A stretch of DNA of 64,000 bases from Salinigranum marinum (GTDB taxonomy: Archaea > Halobacteriota > Halobacteria > Halobacteriales > Haloferacaceae). Every line of letters begins with the position of its first letter. Position 1 is the stretch's first letter. The notes beneath the pieces are model-generated. The model was not told the origin of the DNA. It was given only the letters and a program-made list of their open reading frames with translations, and made no database searches. This document shows, one piece after another, positions 17,195 through 26,357 of this stretch. The stretch covers positions 3,097,398 to 3,161,397 of the forward strand of contig NZ_CP100461.1 of assembly GCF_024228675.1 (NCBI RefSeq), read 5' to 3'. A program made the position numbers and the translations under genes.

Positions 17195-18208
17195 TCAGGC
17201 GATGCCGAGCGCCGCGAGCACGCCGAACAGGACGTCGCCGTAGACGAACGCGAGGAGGAGTCCGGCGAACATCGGGACGAGGAACGGGATTCCGGGGGAG
17301 ATCCACACGCGTTCGCGCGCCGAGACGAGTTCGAGTCCCTCCCGTAGCGTCTCGGGCGTGGTGCCGTAGGCGGTGCCGTCGATGCTCGCGAGGAACTGTT
17401 CGGCCGCCCACGGATCGTCGAACGAGTCCCGACCGTCGACGCCGACGGCTACCGGTTCGTGCCGGTCGGTCGCGTCGGCCCCGCGTGCGAGCCCGCCATC
17501 GGTTACGGCCTCGACCCGGCCGTCCGTCGGGTCGAACGTCTCGCCGACGGTGTCGGGGTCGCGGTGTGCCTCGGGCTCCGCCCGGAGCGCCGCGAGGGAG
17601 CTCCCACGCCACCGGAGGTACATCCGGAGTGCATCGACGTCGAGGCCGCCCCGGCTGTAGCCGTCGAGCGTCTCGAACAGTCGACCGTGTGCGCTCGGGA
17701 GGTCGGCCACGTCGACCCGGCGACCGAAGAGCATGATGGAGGCGACGTCGCCGGCGAGGAGGTTCCGGACGCCGAGAACGACCGGATAGGCGACGGCGAC
17801 GACGACGGTGTTCGTGAGGACGGTAAACGAGAAGACGCCGAGGGGTGCCTCGACGAGCGGGAGGGCGGTCGTCCGGAGGAAGTACACCGGGTAGGTGGGC
17901 AAAACGATCGCGAGCACGATGAGCGCCTTCGCGTCGGCACCGCCGAAGCCGCCCAGCCGCCAGAACAGATACGAGAAGGGGACGACGAAGACGAGACTGA
18001 TCGCTGTCTGGACGAGAAAGAGCCGGTCTTCGAAACCGGCGGGCGGGACCGCTCCGAGGAGGTCCCACGCGAGGAGGACGATCCCGAGCGCCGCGAGCGG
18101 TGGCCACAGTCGGTTTGGGACCCGCCGCGTCCGCACGTCCGAGAGGGCCGCCCAGCCCAACACGGGGATGGCGACGAGCCGCAGAATGTCGGGTACCGAA
18201 GCGAACAT
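17195..18208 (-). CDS. pibD: Archaeal prepilin peptidase (PibD type)
   Basis: A 337-residue aspartic membrane protease of the A24 family that trims the leaders of type IV pilins and archaellins. Asp24 in LSDVRTRRVPN and Asp92 in the GxGD-type motif (FGGADAKAL) are the catalytic pair. Hydrophobic helices fill residues 1-150 and the last 40 residues. Between them is a hydrophilic cytoplasmic insertion of about 130 residues, which explains the length compared with about 230 for methanogen FlaK. No pilin genes are adjacent; a pilin-like gene lies at 54724. Confidence 0.87.
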   Translation of the reverse strand: MFASVPDILRLVAIPVLGWAALSDVRTRRVPNRLWPPLAALGIVLLAWDLLGAVPPAGFEDRLFLVQTAISLVFVVPFSYLFWRLGGFGGADAKALIVLAIVLPTYPVYFLRTTALPLVEAPLGVFSFTVLTNTVVVAVAYPVVLGVRNLLAGDVASIMLFGRRVDVADLPSAHGRLFETLDGYSRGGLDVDALRMYLRWRGSSLAALRAEPEAHRDPDTVGETFDPTDGRVEAVTDGGLARGADATDRHEPVAVGVDGRDSFDDPWAAEQFLASIDGTAYGTTPETLREGLELVSARERVWISPGIPFLVPMFAGLLLAFVYGDVLFGVLAALGIA

Positions 18209-18339
18209 ACAGGTGGCGCGTCGGCGAAGGAATTAGCCCTTTTGGCGTGAGAATCAGGAGAGAGAACCGGAGGGGACGAGACGACCGGCGCGGCCGCTGT
18301 GGGGCTGAATAAAGAAACGAAAGGGGAAACCGACCCGCC

Positions 18340-18729
18340 TCAGATGACGCGGTTCTGGAGGTAGTCGAGGTGCTTGGCGTTGTAGACGATCTGGACCTCG
18401 TCCTCGGTGGGCGTCCCGATGCAGGTCAGCCGGACGTTCTCGTCGTCGACTTCCTCGTCGGAGAGGATCTGCTGCATGTCCATGTCGATCCCGCCGGTTT
18501 TGAGGATGGCGGCGCAGTTCGCACAGGCACCGGCGCGACACGAGAAGGGCCAGTCGTAGCCCTGGGCCTCGGCGGCCTCGAGGATGTACTCGCCCTGGTT
18601 GACCTCCAGCGAGCCGTAATCCTCGTCCGCGAGCCCTGCGTCGGCGGCCTTGTTGAAGAGGTCGTCGTCGTCCATGTCCCAGCCCTGGTCGTCGAGTACT
18701 TCGTAATTGAGGTATTCTACCGTAGGCAT
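18340..18729 (-). CDS. Halophilic 2Fe-2S ferredoxin
   Basis: A 129-residue plant-type ferredoxin with the haloarchaeal acidic N-terminal extension (about 10-40). The cluster ligands are Cys64, Cys69, Cys72 ([11 protein letters not shown]) and Cys103 (LTCIG). It serves as a cytoplasmic electron carrier, for example for 2-oxoacid:ferredoxin oxidoreductases. It starts [14 protein letters not shown] at 18729 and is monocistronic. Confidence 0.94.
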   Translation of the reverse strand: MPTVEYLNYEVLDDQGWDMDDDDLFNKAADAGLADEDYGSLEVNQGEYILEAAEAQGYDWPFSCRAGACANCAAILKTGGIDMDMQQILSDEEVDDENVRLTCIGTPTEDEVQIVYNAKHLDYLQNRVI

Positions 18730-18861
18730 CTCGCTCCAACCTTCGGAGGCCACCTCATTATGCTTTGCTGTTCTGATCTGTTTTCCCCGCCGCTGTCACT
18801 GGTTTTGGCCAGCCAAAACCCGTTCGAGCGTGAGATCCACACGACCGTCGCCGGCGCGGGG

Positions 18862-20013
18862 TCAGATCGTGACGGCGGAGAAAAGCAGGTAGGAAGTCAC
18901 AGCCGAGACCGTGGGTGTGAGCAGCCAGAAGAAGATGATGCGTCCGGTCGTCCCCGGGTTGAACAGTTCGTGGGCGGTGAGCGACTCGTCCGCCTGACCG
19001 ATGGGAGTGACCTCGTCGGTCGGTTCGGCGGCGAGGGCGTTGACCGACAGCCGGGGCGACTCCCCACGGACCGCCTCGCCCAGCGTGACCGTCCGCGTGG
19101 CGCGACCCCATCCGAGCCCGACGATACACATCGTCGCCGACACCGCGAGGCTCGCCGGGATCCCGATCGCCGACAGGAAGGAGATGAACGTGGCGCTCAC
19201 GGTCTCGACGACGAGCGCCGCGAGCAAGGGGAGTTCCGTGAGGTCGTTGCCGACGGTGTCGAGCGTCCGGCGGGCGATCGTGAACGCGCCGACGCCGATC
19301 GCCCCACTCGCGAGCAGGATGCCGGCGTCGAGGCTCAGCGCCCCCGACCCGACGAGCGGTGCGACGGCGTTAGCGACGTTCGACGCCCCCGCCGAGAACG
19401 CCATGTAGCAGGCGATCCCGACGACGAGAACGACCGTCCCGAGTTCGCGGAGTGTCGTTCCCGGGCCGAGCCTGGGCGTGGGAACGCCGGAGCGGTCGAG
19501 TTCGAGCAGCGGGCCGTCGGACCGGTCGAGCGAGACCCGGGCGTCGAGATACGGGTAGACGTAACGGCCGATGACCGCACAGGCCCAGAAGGCAAGCACC
19601 GGCGCGACGATCCACCACGAGACGATCTCGAGCATGACGCGTTCGTCGAGCGTGCCCGTCGCGACACCGAGGCCGGCGATCGCCCCCACGGCAGTCATCG
19701 ACGTCGACGCCGGCACGCCGAAGACGTTCGAGATGAGCAACGCGACGCCGACGAAAAACAGCACGCCGACGCTCGCGGCGAGTGTGAACTCGTCGCGCGG
19801 GACGATCCGGGCACCCATCGTCTCGACGACCTCGCGTCCGACGGTCCACCCACCCAGGAGCGCGAACCCGGTCATCAGCCCGGCGGCACCGAGTTTCGAG
19901 ACGACGGCGCTCCCGACGGCCGGACCGAACGCGACGCCGGTCGAGGAGCCACCGATGTTGAACCCGACGAAGACGGCGACCCCGAGCCCGACGACGAGGA
20001 GGAGTTCGACCAC
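18862..20013 (-). CDS. PiT-family inorganic phosphate transporter
   Basis: A 383-residue membrane protein with two inverted PiT repeats. Signature elements are VGFNIGGSSTGVAFGPAVGS in the first half and SAGASNVANAVAPLVGSGAL in the second, plus GVPASTSMTAVGAIAGLG. About 10 helices, with a hydrophilic loop near 160-195. PiT proteins move phosphate with a cation, here most likely Na+. A close paralogue follows at 20140-21237, 126 bases upstream in transcription order. Confidence 0.9.
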   Translation of the reverse strand: MVELLLVVGLGVAVFVGFNIGGSSTGVAFGPAVGSAVVSKLGAAGLMTGFALLGGWTVGREVVETMGARIVPRDEFTLAASVGVLFFVGVALLISNVFGVPASTSMTAVGAIAGLGVATGTLDERVMLEIVSWWIVAPVLAFWACAVIGRYVYPYLDARVSLDRSDGPLLELDRSGVPTPRLGPGTTLRELGTVVLVVGIACYMAFSAGASNVANAVAPLVGSGALSLDAGILLASGAIGVGAFTIARRTLDTVGNDLTELPLLAALVVETVSATFISFLSAIGIPASLAVSATMCIVGLGWGRATRTVTLGEAVRGESPRLSVNALAAEPTDEVTPIGQADESLTAHELFNPGTTGRIIFFWLLTPTVSAVTSYLLFSAVTI

Positions 20014-20139
20014 GGGCGGAGTTACCTCCCACGGGTTTTGTGCCTACCGCTCTCGGCCGGAGTGTGAACGCCCTGTGCCGGTGCGTCGAAGCGTCGGAAC
20101 GTCGGAGCGTCGCAGTACCGCGTCGTCGGGCGGTGTCCG

Positions 20140-21237
20140 CTACCAGGCCGAGAAGAGGAGATACGCGCCGACGGTCGCCACGGCCGGGACGGCGTTCTGG
20201 AGCGCGACGACCCGGAGCGTCGCCCACGGGCGGTAGAGGTCGCCGACCGCGACGTCCGGGTCGGTCATGCCCTGGACCACGTCGTCGGCCTCCACGAGGA
20301 GTCGGCCCTCCGCGCGCGTCGCCCGTCCCCAGCCCAGCCCGACGGTGCTCATCGTGGCGATGACGACGAAGCTCGCGGGTATCCCGATCGCCGACAGCGC
20401 CGTCACGAGCGTCGCGCTCACCACGGCGACAACGAGCGCCGCCGCCAGCGGCAGATCGGTGAGTCCGTCGCCCATCGTGTCGAGCGTCCGGCGGGCGATG
20501 GTGACGGCACCGAGCCCGATGGCTCCCGCCGCGAGGATGATCCCCGCGTTCATCGTCAACTGGCCCGAGCCGACGAGCGGCGCGACGGCGTTGGCGACGT
20601 TCGACGCGCCCGCGGAGAAGGCCATGAAACAGGCGATCCCGACGACCAGGACGCCACCGGTCGCCTCGCGAGGCGTCGTGCCGTCGGTGAGTTCCGGCGT
20701 GGGGATCGTGCCGTCGGTGTCGACGGTGAACAGCGAGCCACCGTCGCCGCCGATCGCCAGGCGCGCCTCGATGGCGTCGTAGCCGTAGCGTCCGACCACG
20801 CCGCTGACCCAGAACGCGATGAGCGGCGCGACGATCCACCACGAGACGATCTCGAGGACGACGTCGGTCGCCAGCGCGTTCCGGGCCAGCCCGAGTCCGG
20901 CGATCGCCCCCACGGCGGTCATCGACGTCGACGCCGGCACGCCGAAGACGTTCGAGACGAACAGCGCGCCACCGATGAAAAAGAGCACGCCGATGCTCAC
21001 CGGGAGGGTGAAGGGATCGCCGGCGACGAGGTTGCTCCCGAGCGTGGTGACCACGCGGCGGCCGACGGTCCAACCCCCCAAGAACGCGAACGCGGTCATG
21101 AGGACGCCGGCGACGAGCTTCGAGACCGCTCCACTGCCGACGGCCGGGCCGAACGCGACACCGGTGTTCGAGCCACCGACGTTGAAACCGACGAAGGCGG
21201 CGACCACGAGCCCGATGACGAGGAGGAGCGAAAACAC
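20140..21237 (-). CDS. PiT-family inorganic phosphate transporter (paralogue)
   Basis: A 365-residue protein with the same architecture as its neighbour: VGFNVGGSNTGVAFGPAVGS, GVPASTSMTAVGAIAGLGLA and SAGASNVANAVAPLVGSGQL. The two genes are clearly a tandem duplication that has diverged, mainly in the central loop and C-terminus. They may differ in affinity or regulation. No PhoU or pst gene is nearby. Confidence 0.9.
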   Translation of the reverse strand: MFSLLLVIGLVVAAFVGFNVGGSNTGVAFGPAVGSGAVSKLVAGVLMTAFAFLGGWTVGRRVVTTLGSNLVAGDPFTLPVSIGVLFFIGGALFVSNVFGVPASTSMTAVGAIAGLGLARNALATDVVLEIVSWWIVAPLIAFWVSGVVGRYGYDAIEARLAIGGDGGSLFTVDTDGTIPTPELTDGTTPREATGGVLVVGIACFMAFSAGASNVANAVAPLVGSGQLTMNAGIILAAGAIGLGAVTIARRTLDTMGDGLTDLPLAAALVVAVVSATLVTALSAIGIPASFVVIATMSTVGLGWGRATRAEGRLLVEADDVVQGMTDPDVAVGDLYRPWATLRVVALQNAVPAVATVGAYLLFSAW

Positions 21238-21505
21238 GCGTAGACGTTCGAATTCGAGTGAGTAAGTATTGTGTGGATACGGGATTCCGCCGGCGCGCGG
21301 GTCGTGTGTCCGTTTGGCGGTGCCGCTCGGTCACTCGGAGTCCGCCCCGTCCGTACTACCTCACCGCTCGAAGGTCCGTCTCGTCGGTCTGACGTCCATC
21401 TCCTCGCCCCGACGGGTGTCCCGTCGCTCCGAGGAGTTCGTCACCGAGACGCGAACCGACGAACGCGGGGAGGGAGCCGAGATGGAAGGGTGGGGCCCGC
21501 CCGGT

Positions 21506-22807
21506 TCAGGACGCCTCGGAGATGGCCTCGTCGAGGTCCGCGAGGATGTCCTCGGGGTTCTCGATCCCGACCGACAGACGGACCATGTCGGGCGTGACGC
21601 CCGCGGCTTCCTGTTCTGCGTCCGTGAGCTGCTGGTGCGTGGTCGAGGCGGGGTGGATCACCAGGGTTTTGGCGTCGCCGACGTTCGCGAGCAGGGACGC
21701 GAGTTTGGCACCGTCGACGGTGCCTTTCGCGGCGTCGTAGCCGCCGTCGAGCCCGAAGCTGATCATGCCGCCGTAGCCGCCCTCCAGGTAGCGCGAGGCG
21801 TTGTCGTGGGTCGGGTGGCTCTCCAGGCCGGGGTAGTTGACCCAGGCGACGTCGGGGTGGTCGTCGAGGAACTCCGCGACGATCTGTGCGTTCTCGCAGT
21901 GTTTCTCCATCCTGAGCGGGAAGGACTCCAGTTTCTGGAGCGTGACCCACGCGTCGAACGGCGACTGCTGGTTCCCGAGGTCGCGCAGGCCGCGGGCGAT
22001 GGCAGCGTACGTGAGGGCGGCGTCGCCGAACGTCTCGGCGAAGTTGACGCCGTGGTACGCCGGGTTCGGTTTGGCGAGCTCGCTGTACTTCTCTGCGTGC
22101 TCCGCCCAGGGGAACGAGCCGCCGTCGACGAGCGCTCCCCCGACGGTCGAGCCCGAGCCGTGGAGCCACTTCGTCGTCGAGTCCCAGACGAGGTCCGCAC
22201 CGTGGTCGAGCGGGCGGCACAGGTAGGGCGTGGCAAACGTGTTGTCGACGAACAGCGGCGCGCCGTTCTCGTGCGCGATCGAAGCGATGCGCTCGATGTC
22301 GGGCGTGTCGAGAGCGGGGTTGCCGATGGTTTCGAGGTGGACGTAGGCGGTGTCCTCGTCGATAGCTTGCGAATACGCGTCGTAGTCGAGCGTGTCGACG
22401 AACCGCGTCGTGATCCCGCGGCGCTCGACGGTGTGGGTGAGGTAGGTGTACGTGCCGCCGTACAGCGACGAGGCGGAGACGATGTTGTCGCCCGCTTCGG
22501 CCAAGAGGAACGTCGCGAGGTCGAACGACGCCATCCCCGACGAGGTGACGGCCGCGCCGACGCCGTTTTCGAGCGCGGCGATGCGGCCCTGAAGCATCTC
22601 CAGTGTCGGGTTCATCAGCCGCGAGTAGATGTAGCCCTCGGCTTCGAGGGCGAACTGCGCCGCGGCGTCGTCGGCGTCGTCGAAGACGTACGAGGTCGTC
22701 TGGTAGATCGGGGGAGCCCGCGAGCCCGTGGCCGCGTCGGGTTCCTGACCGGCGTGGAGACTTCGCGTGTTGAATCCGGGTCCGTCCGAGTCGGAATCGT
22801 CTGACAT
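21506..22807 (-). CDS. O-acetylhomoserine sulfhydrylase (Cys/Met PLP enzyme)
   Basis: A 433-residue PLP enzyme of the Cys/Met metabolism family. The cofactor Lys213 lies in DSTTKWLHGSGSTVGGALVD; other features are YSRLMNPTLEMLQGRIAALE and the phosphate-binding SSGMAS. The long C-terminal region with NQQSPFDAWVTLQKLESFPL fits O-acetylhomoserine aminocarboxypropyltransferase (MetY) rather than cystathionine synthase. It would use sulfide to form homocysteine. Starts at ATG 22807 (MSDDSDSDGPGFNTRSLHAG). Confidence 0.88.
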   Translation of the reverse strand: MSDDSDSDGPGFNTRSLHAGQEPDAATGSRAPPIYQTTSYVFDDADDAAAQFALEAEGYIYSRLMNPTLEMLQGRIAALENGVGAAVTSSGMASFDLATFLLAEAGDNIVSASSLYGGTYTYLTHTVERRGITTRFVDTLDYDAYSQAIDEDTAYVHLETIGNPALDTPDIERIASIAHENGAPLFVDNTFATPYLCRPLDHGADLVWDSTTKWLHGSGSTVGGALVDGGSFPWAEHAEKYSELAKPNPAYHGVNFAETFGDAALTYAAIARGLRDLGNQQSPFDAWVTLQKLESFPLRMEKHCENAQIVAEFLDDHPDVAWVNYPGLESHPTHDNASRYLEGGYGGMISFGLDGGYDAAKGTVDGAKLASLLANVGDAKTLVIHPASTTHQQLTDAEQEAAGVTPDMVRLSVGIENPEDILADLDEAISEAS

Positions 22808-23251
22808 CAGTGGCTTCGTTTCAGCCGGACGTGACGTAAAGATAGGTGTGGCTGGTAGAGACTGCCGGTGACTACGACGGGCGGCCGCGCGGGTCGCCCG
22901 GTCGTCCAGCCCCGACGTCGACCGCTCGGTGGGACGGCGGCGTCTGAACGCCCGCACCAGGAAGCACCATCGGGGCCGTCTCGCAACGTTTTAGTATCGA
23001 GGGGGGACAACAATCGAACGATGATGCGGACTCCCCTGCTCACGCACGTTTCTTCGGGAGTCCGTCCTGTCCTCGCCGAGGGTGTCCGACGACCGCGACG
23101 ACCGGGCCGGTAGGCCCAACTCAACTCACTCACCCCGCGTTTGCTCACACGACTTCAACGACGCTTGTGTCGGCTATAGGCATCTCTCAGACTTTCTTTC
23201 TAAATCTAAAACAAAGAATTTAAGCACGTGAACGCCGCTACCTCCAGGTAC
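22808..23251. other. Divergent intergenic region, metY-like / argG
   Basis: A 444-base region between two divergent genes. The argG side has a clear TATA box (23219-23224). On the metY-like side TATCTTTA appears on the minus strand about 25-35 bases before its ATG. In the middle, CGTTTTAGTATC near 22990 resembles a further promoter, followed 30 bases later by a 30-codon open frame (ATG at 23021); that frame is short and unsupported. The last 90 bases before argG are AT-rich. Confidence 0.45.
23219..23224 (+). promoter_or_regulatory. TATA box of argG
   Basis: TTTAAG lies 28-33 bases before the argG ATG at 23252, inside an AT-rich stretch (TTTCTAAATCTAAAACAAAG just upstream). The spacing predicts a transcript that begins at or within a few bases of the start codon. 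Confidence 0.65.
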
Positions 23252-24496
23252 ATGACACGCGTGGCACTCGCGTTCTCGGGCGGACTCGACACGACGGTCT
23301 GTGTCCCGCTCCTCGAAGAGGAGTACGGGCACGACGAGGTCATCGGCGTCACCGTCGACGTCGGCCAGCCCGAATCGGAGTTCGAAGAGGCAGAGGAGAC
23401 CGCGGAGGCCCTCGGGTTAGAACACTACGTCGTCGACGCGAAACGGGAGTTCGCGGAGACGTGCTTCCGCGCGGTGCGGGCGAACGCGACGTACCAGGGC
23501 TACCCGCTCGGGACGGCGCTCGCCCGCCCCGTGATCGCCCAGGCCATCCTCGACGTGGCCGAGGAACACGACTGCGACGCGCTCGCACACGGCTGCACCG
23601 GGAAGGGCAACGACCAGCTCCGGTTCGAGGCGGTCTGGCGCGCCTCCGACCTCGACGTGATCGCGCCCGTGCGCGAACTCGGGCTCACGCGCCAGTGGGA
23701 GATCGAGTACGCCGCCGAGAAGGACCTCCCAGTGGAGGCGGGCAACGAGGGCGTCTGGAGCATCGACACGAACCTCTGGTCGCGCGCCGTCGAGGGCGGC
23801 GAACTGGAGAACCCCAACTACGTGCCGCCCGAGGAGATCTACAAGTGGACCCAGTCGCCGACGGGCGACAGCGAACTCGTCGAGATCGAGTTCGACGCCG
23901 GGGTTCCCGTGGCGATCGACGGCGAGGAGATGGATCCCGTCTCGCTCATCCAGCACCTCAACTCCCTCGCAGGCGAGTACGGCGTCGGGAGAACGGACGT
24001 GATGGAGGACCGCATGCTCGGGCTCAAGGTTCGCGAAAACTACGAGCACCCCGCGGCGACGGTGCTTCTGAACGCCCACGAGGCGCTCGAAGACCTCGTG
24101 CTCACCAAGGAGGAGCGCTCGTTCAAGACCCAGATCGACCACCGCTGGTCGGAGAAGGCGTACGAGGGGCTCGTTTCCGGACCGCTCGTCAAGGCGCTCG
24201 AAGGCTTCGTCGAGGTCACCCAGGAGAAGGTGACGGGGACGGCGACGGTCAAACTCGAAGGCGGGCAGGCGCGCCCGGTCGGCCGCCAGTCCGACTTCGC
24301 GGTGTACTCCGAGTCCCACGCCTCGTTCAACTCCGCCGACGTCGAGGCGGGCATCGAACAGAGCGACGCGACGGGGGTCGCAAAGTACCACGGCTTCCAG
24401 GAGCGTCTCGCGAACCGCGCGTACGAGTCGGCGAAGGCGAAGACGGCCGAAGCGGTGACCGACGGCGGGAACCAAGACGAGAGCGAAAGCGAGTAG
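23252..24496 (+). CDS. argG: Argininosuccinate synthase
   Basis: A 414-residue cytoplasmic enzyme joining citrulline and aspartate at the cost of ATP. The ATP-pyrophosphatase P-loop is ALAFSGGLDTTV at the N-terminus; GNDQLRFE, the citrulline/aspartate-binding segments and SFKTQIDHRWSEKAYEGL are present. The ATG at 23252 gives MTRVALAFSGGLDT, the family start, with TATA box at normal distance. argH follows after 4 bases, forming an argGH unit directed toward the LysW-dependent cluster. Confidence 0.97.
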   Translation: MTRVALAFSGGLDTTVCVPLLEEEYGHDEVIGVTVDVGQPESEFEEAEETAEALGLEHYVVDAKREFAETCFRAVRANATYQGYPLGTALARPVIAQAILDVAEEHDCDALAHGCTGKGNDQLRFEAVWRASDLDVIAPVRELGLTRQWEIEYAAEKDLPVEAGNEGVWSIDTNLWSRAVEGGELENPNYVPPEEIYKWTQSPTGDSELVEIEFDAGVPVAIDGEEMDPVSLIQHLNSLAGEYGVGRTDVMEDRMLGLKVRENYEHPAATVLLNAHEALEDLVLTKEERSFKTQIDHRWSEKAYEGLVSGPLVKALEGFVEVTQEKVTGTATVKLEGGQARPVGRQSDFAVYSESHASFNSADVEAGIEQSDATGVAKYHGFQERLANRAYESAKAKTAEAVTDGGNQDESESE

Positions 24497-24500
24497 ACCG

Positions 24501-25958
24501 ATGAGCGAGGACGCCCCCGGAGCCGTTCGCCGCGACCGCTTCAGCGGCGGCCCCGCGCGGGGATTCCTCTCCTCGCTCGCGTCCGACGCCCGCATCTTCG
24601 AGGCGGACCTCGCGGTCGATCGCGCACACGTGGTGATGCTCGCCGAACAGGGGATCGTCGAGGACGCGGTCGCCGGCGAGATCCTCGGCGCGCTCGCAGC
24701 GGTCGCCGAGGCGGGGCACAGCTCGCTCTCGGACGGCGAGGACGTCCACGAGGCGATCGAGACGGCCGTCATCGCAGAGATCGGGGCGGCGGGCGGGAAG
24801 ATGCACACCGCCCGGTCGCGCAACGACGAGGTGGCGACCTGCCTGCGGTACCGTCTGCGAGGAGACCTCCTCGACGCGGCAGAGACGACGCTCCGCCTGC
24901 GGGAGGTGCTCGCGGAGACCGCGGCCGAGCACACCGAGACCGTGATGCCCGGCTACACCCACCTCCAACCCGCCCAGCCGACGACGGTCGCACACTACCT
25001 GCTGTCGTACGAGTCGGCGGTCGCCCGCGACACCGGCCGGCTGCTCGACGCCTATTCGCGGGTGAACGAGTCGCCGCTCGGCGCGGCCGCGTTCGCGGGT
25101 ACGCCGTTCGACGTCGACCGCGAGCGCACCGCCGAGTTGCTGGGGTTCGACGGCCTCGTCGAGAACTCGATGGACGCCGCCTCGGCACGGGACTTCCTCC
25201 TCGAAGCGACGGGCGCGCTGGCGACCCACGCGGTGACGCTGTCGGGGCTCGCCGAGGACCTCGTCGTCTTCGCCAACAAGGGGTACGTCGACCTCGCGGA
25301 CGACTACTCCTCTACGTCTTCGATCATGCCCCAGAAGAAGAACCCCGACACGCTCGAACTCGTCCGGTCGGTCGCGGGCGACGCCGTCGGCGGCCTCTCG
25401 GCGCTGTTGACGACGCTCAAGGGCCTCCCGCGGGCGTACAACCGTGACCTGCAGAACGCCCACCCCCACGCGTTCGACGCCGTCGATGCCGTCGTCGAGG
25501 CGACGGAGGTGACGGCGGGCGCGGTGGCGACCGCGACCTGGGAGACGCAGGCGCTCCGCGACGCCGCGGCCGAGGGCTTTGCGACCGCGACGGGCGTCGC
25601 GGATCTGCTGGCGATGGCGGGCCTCCCCTTCCGGACGGCCCACGAGATCGTCGCCGAGGCGGCGGCGGAGTCCGCGGGCACGCCCGACCTCGCCACGCTC
25701 GACGCGGTCACCGAGGCGGTCGTCGGCGACTCGCTCTTCGACCACGTGAGCCGCGATGCCGTCGAGCGCGCGCTCGACCCCGTCGAGAGCGTGGCGAGCC
25801 GCGACTCGGTCGGCGGCCCCGCACCCGCCGCGGTGTCGGCCGCGCTCGACACCGTCCGGGGAGGAGTCGCCGAGGACGCGGAGACGGTCGAGCGCCGCCG
25901 GACGGCGCTGGCCGACGCGCGGGCGCGCCTCGACAGGGAGGTGGCGCGGTATGACTGA
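24501..25958 (+). CDS. argH: Argininosuccinate lyase
   Basis: A 485-residue member of the fumarase/aspartase superfamily that splits argininosuccinate into arginine and fumarate. The superfamily signature SSIMPQKKNPDTLELVR is intact, as are HTARSRNDEVAT and GYTHLQPAQPTTVAHYLL. Length is typical. It is separated by only 4 bases from argG and ends 217 bases before lysW, so it may or may not be cotranscribed with the ornithine genes. Confidence 0.97.
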   Translation: MSEDAPGAVRRDRFSGGPARGFLSSLASDARIFEADLAVDRAHVVMLAEQGIVEDAVAGEILGALAAVAEAGHSSLSDGEDVHEAIETAVIAEIGAAGGKMHTARSRNDEVATCLRYRLRGDLLDAAETTLRLREVLAETAAEHTETVMPGYTHLQPAQPTTVAHYLLSYESAVARDTGRLLDAYSRVNESPLGAAAFAGTPFDVDRERTAELLGFDGLVENSMDAASARDFLLEATGALATHAVTLSGLAEDLVVFANKGYVDLADDYSSTSSIMPQKKNPDTLELVRSVAGDAVGGLSALLTTLKGLPRAYNRDLQNAHPHAFDAVDAVVEATEVTAGAVATATWETQALRDAAAEGFATATGVADLLAMAGLPFRTAHEIVAEAAAESAGTPDLATLDAVTEAVVGDSLFDHVSRDAVERALDPVESVASRDSVGGPAPAAVSAALDTVRGGVAEDAETVERRRTALADARARLDREVARYD

Positions 25959-26143
25959 GCCGACCCGCGGCCGGGACCGACGGGTGCCACGCGTGCCGGC
26001 CGTCGCGGTTCCGCCGCCGTCCCCGGCAGGGGACTACCTACTACATTACTGATACGGAGTGGAGATTTAAACGACGACCGCACCGATGTCGTGCGATTAG
26101 CCGTCAGCCTATTCATTTATTTTCCTTTACAAGTTCGATGGGT

Positions 26144-26165
26144 TTAAGTCCTCTCACGGGTGAGA
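26144..26165 (+). promoter_or_regulatory. TATA box and palindromic operator of the ornithine operon
   Basis: TTTAAG (about 26143-26148) stands about 28-33 bases before the lysW ATG. Directly after it, TCTCACGGGTGAGA (26152-26165) is a perfect palindrome with 6-base arms and a GG centre. A palindrome between the TATA box and the start codon would block initiation when occupied, so it is a candidate repressor site for the arginine cluster. The binding protein is unknown. Confidence 0.5.
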
Positions 26166-26175
26166 ACGTAGTACG

Positions 26176-26355
26176 ATGCCAGAAGAGATTACGGCGGAGG
26201 ACCCGCTGACCGGCGAAGAGATCACGCTCCCGGCCGACGTCGAGGTCGGCGAGATCATCGACAGTCCCGTGAGCGGTGCCGAACTGGAGGTCGTCTCCTT
26301 GGACCCCGTGGTCCTCGAGGAGGCGCCCGAGCTCGAAGAGGACTGGGGAGAGTAG
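26176..26355 (+). CDS. lysW: LysW/ArgW amino-group carrier protein, cysteine-free
   Basis: A 59-residue acidic protein. It ends in the EDWGE motif whose terminal Glu gamma-carboxyl carries the substrate amino group in LysW-type pathways, preceded by GAELEVVSLDPVVLEEAPEL. Family members normally have a zinc ribbon with four Cys; here the equivalent places read EDPLTGEE and IIDSPVSGAE, with no Cys in the protein. It would protect the glutamate amino group during ornithine synthesis. It lies 2 bases before argX. Confidence 0.9.
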   Translation: MPEEITAEDPLTGEEITLPADVEVGEIIDSPVSGAELEVVSLDPVVLEEAPELEEDWGE

Positions 26356-26357
26356 CG

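Noticed and set aside
19370-21334. 654-codon minus-strand open frame overlapping both PiT genes
   Set aside because: Composition is arginine/histidine-rich out-of-frame GC shadow; the PiT frames have clear family motifs.
23021-23113. 30-codon leader peptide before argG
   Set aside because: It has a TATA-like element 30 bases upstream, but no arginine-codon cluster linked to a terminator hairpin, and it is far from argG; evidence is too thin to call a gene.
22807-23148. Minus-strand open frame extending upstream of the metY-like gene
   Set aside because: Arginine-rich with no family pattern; it lies in the divergent promoter region.
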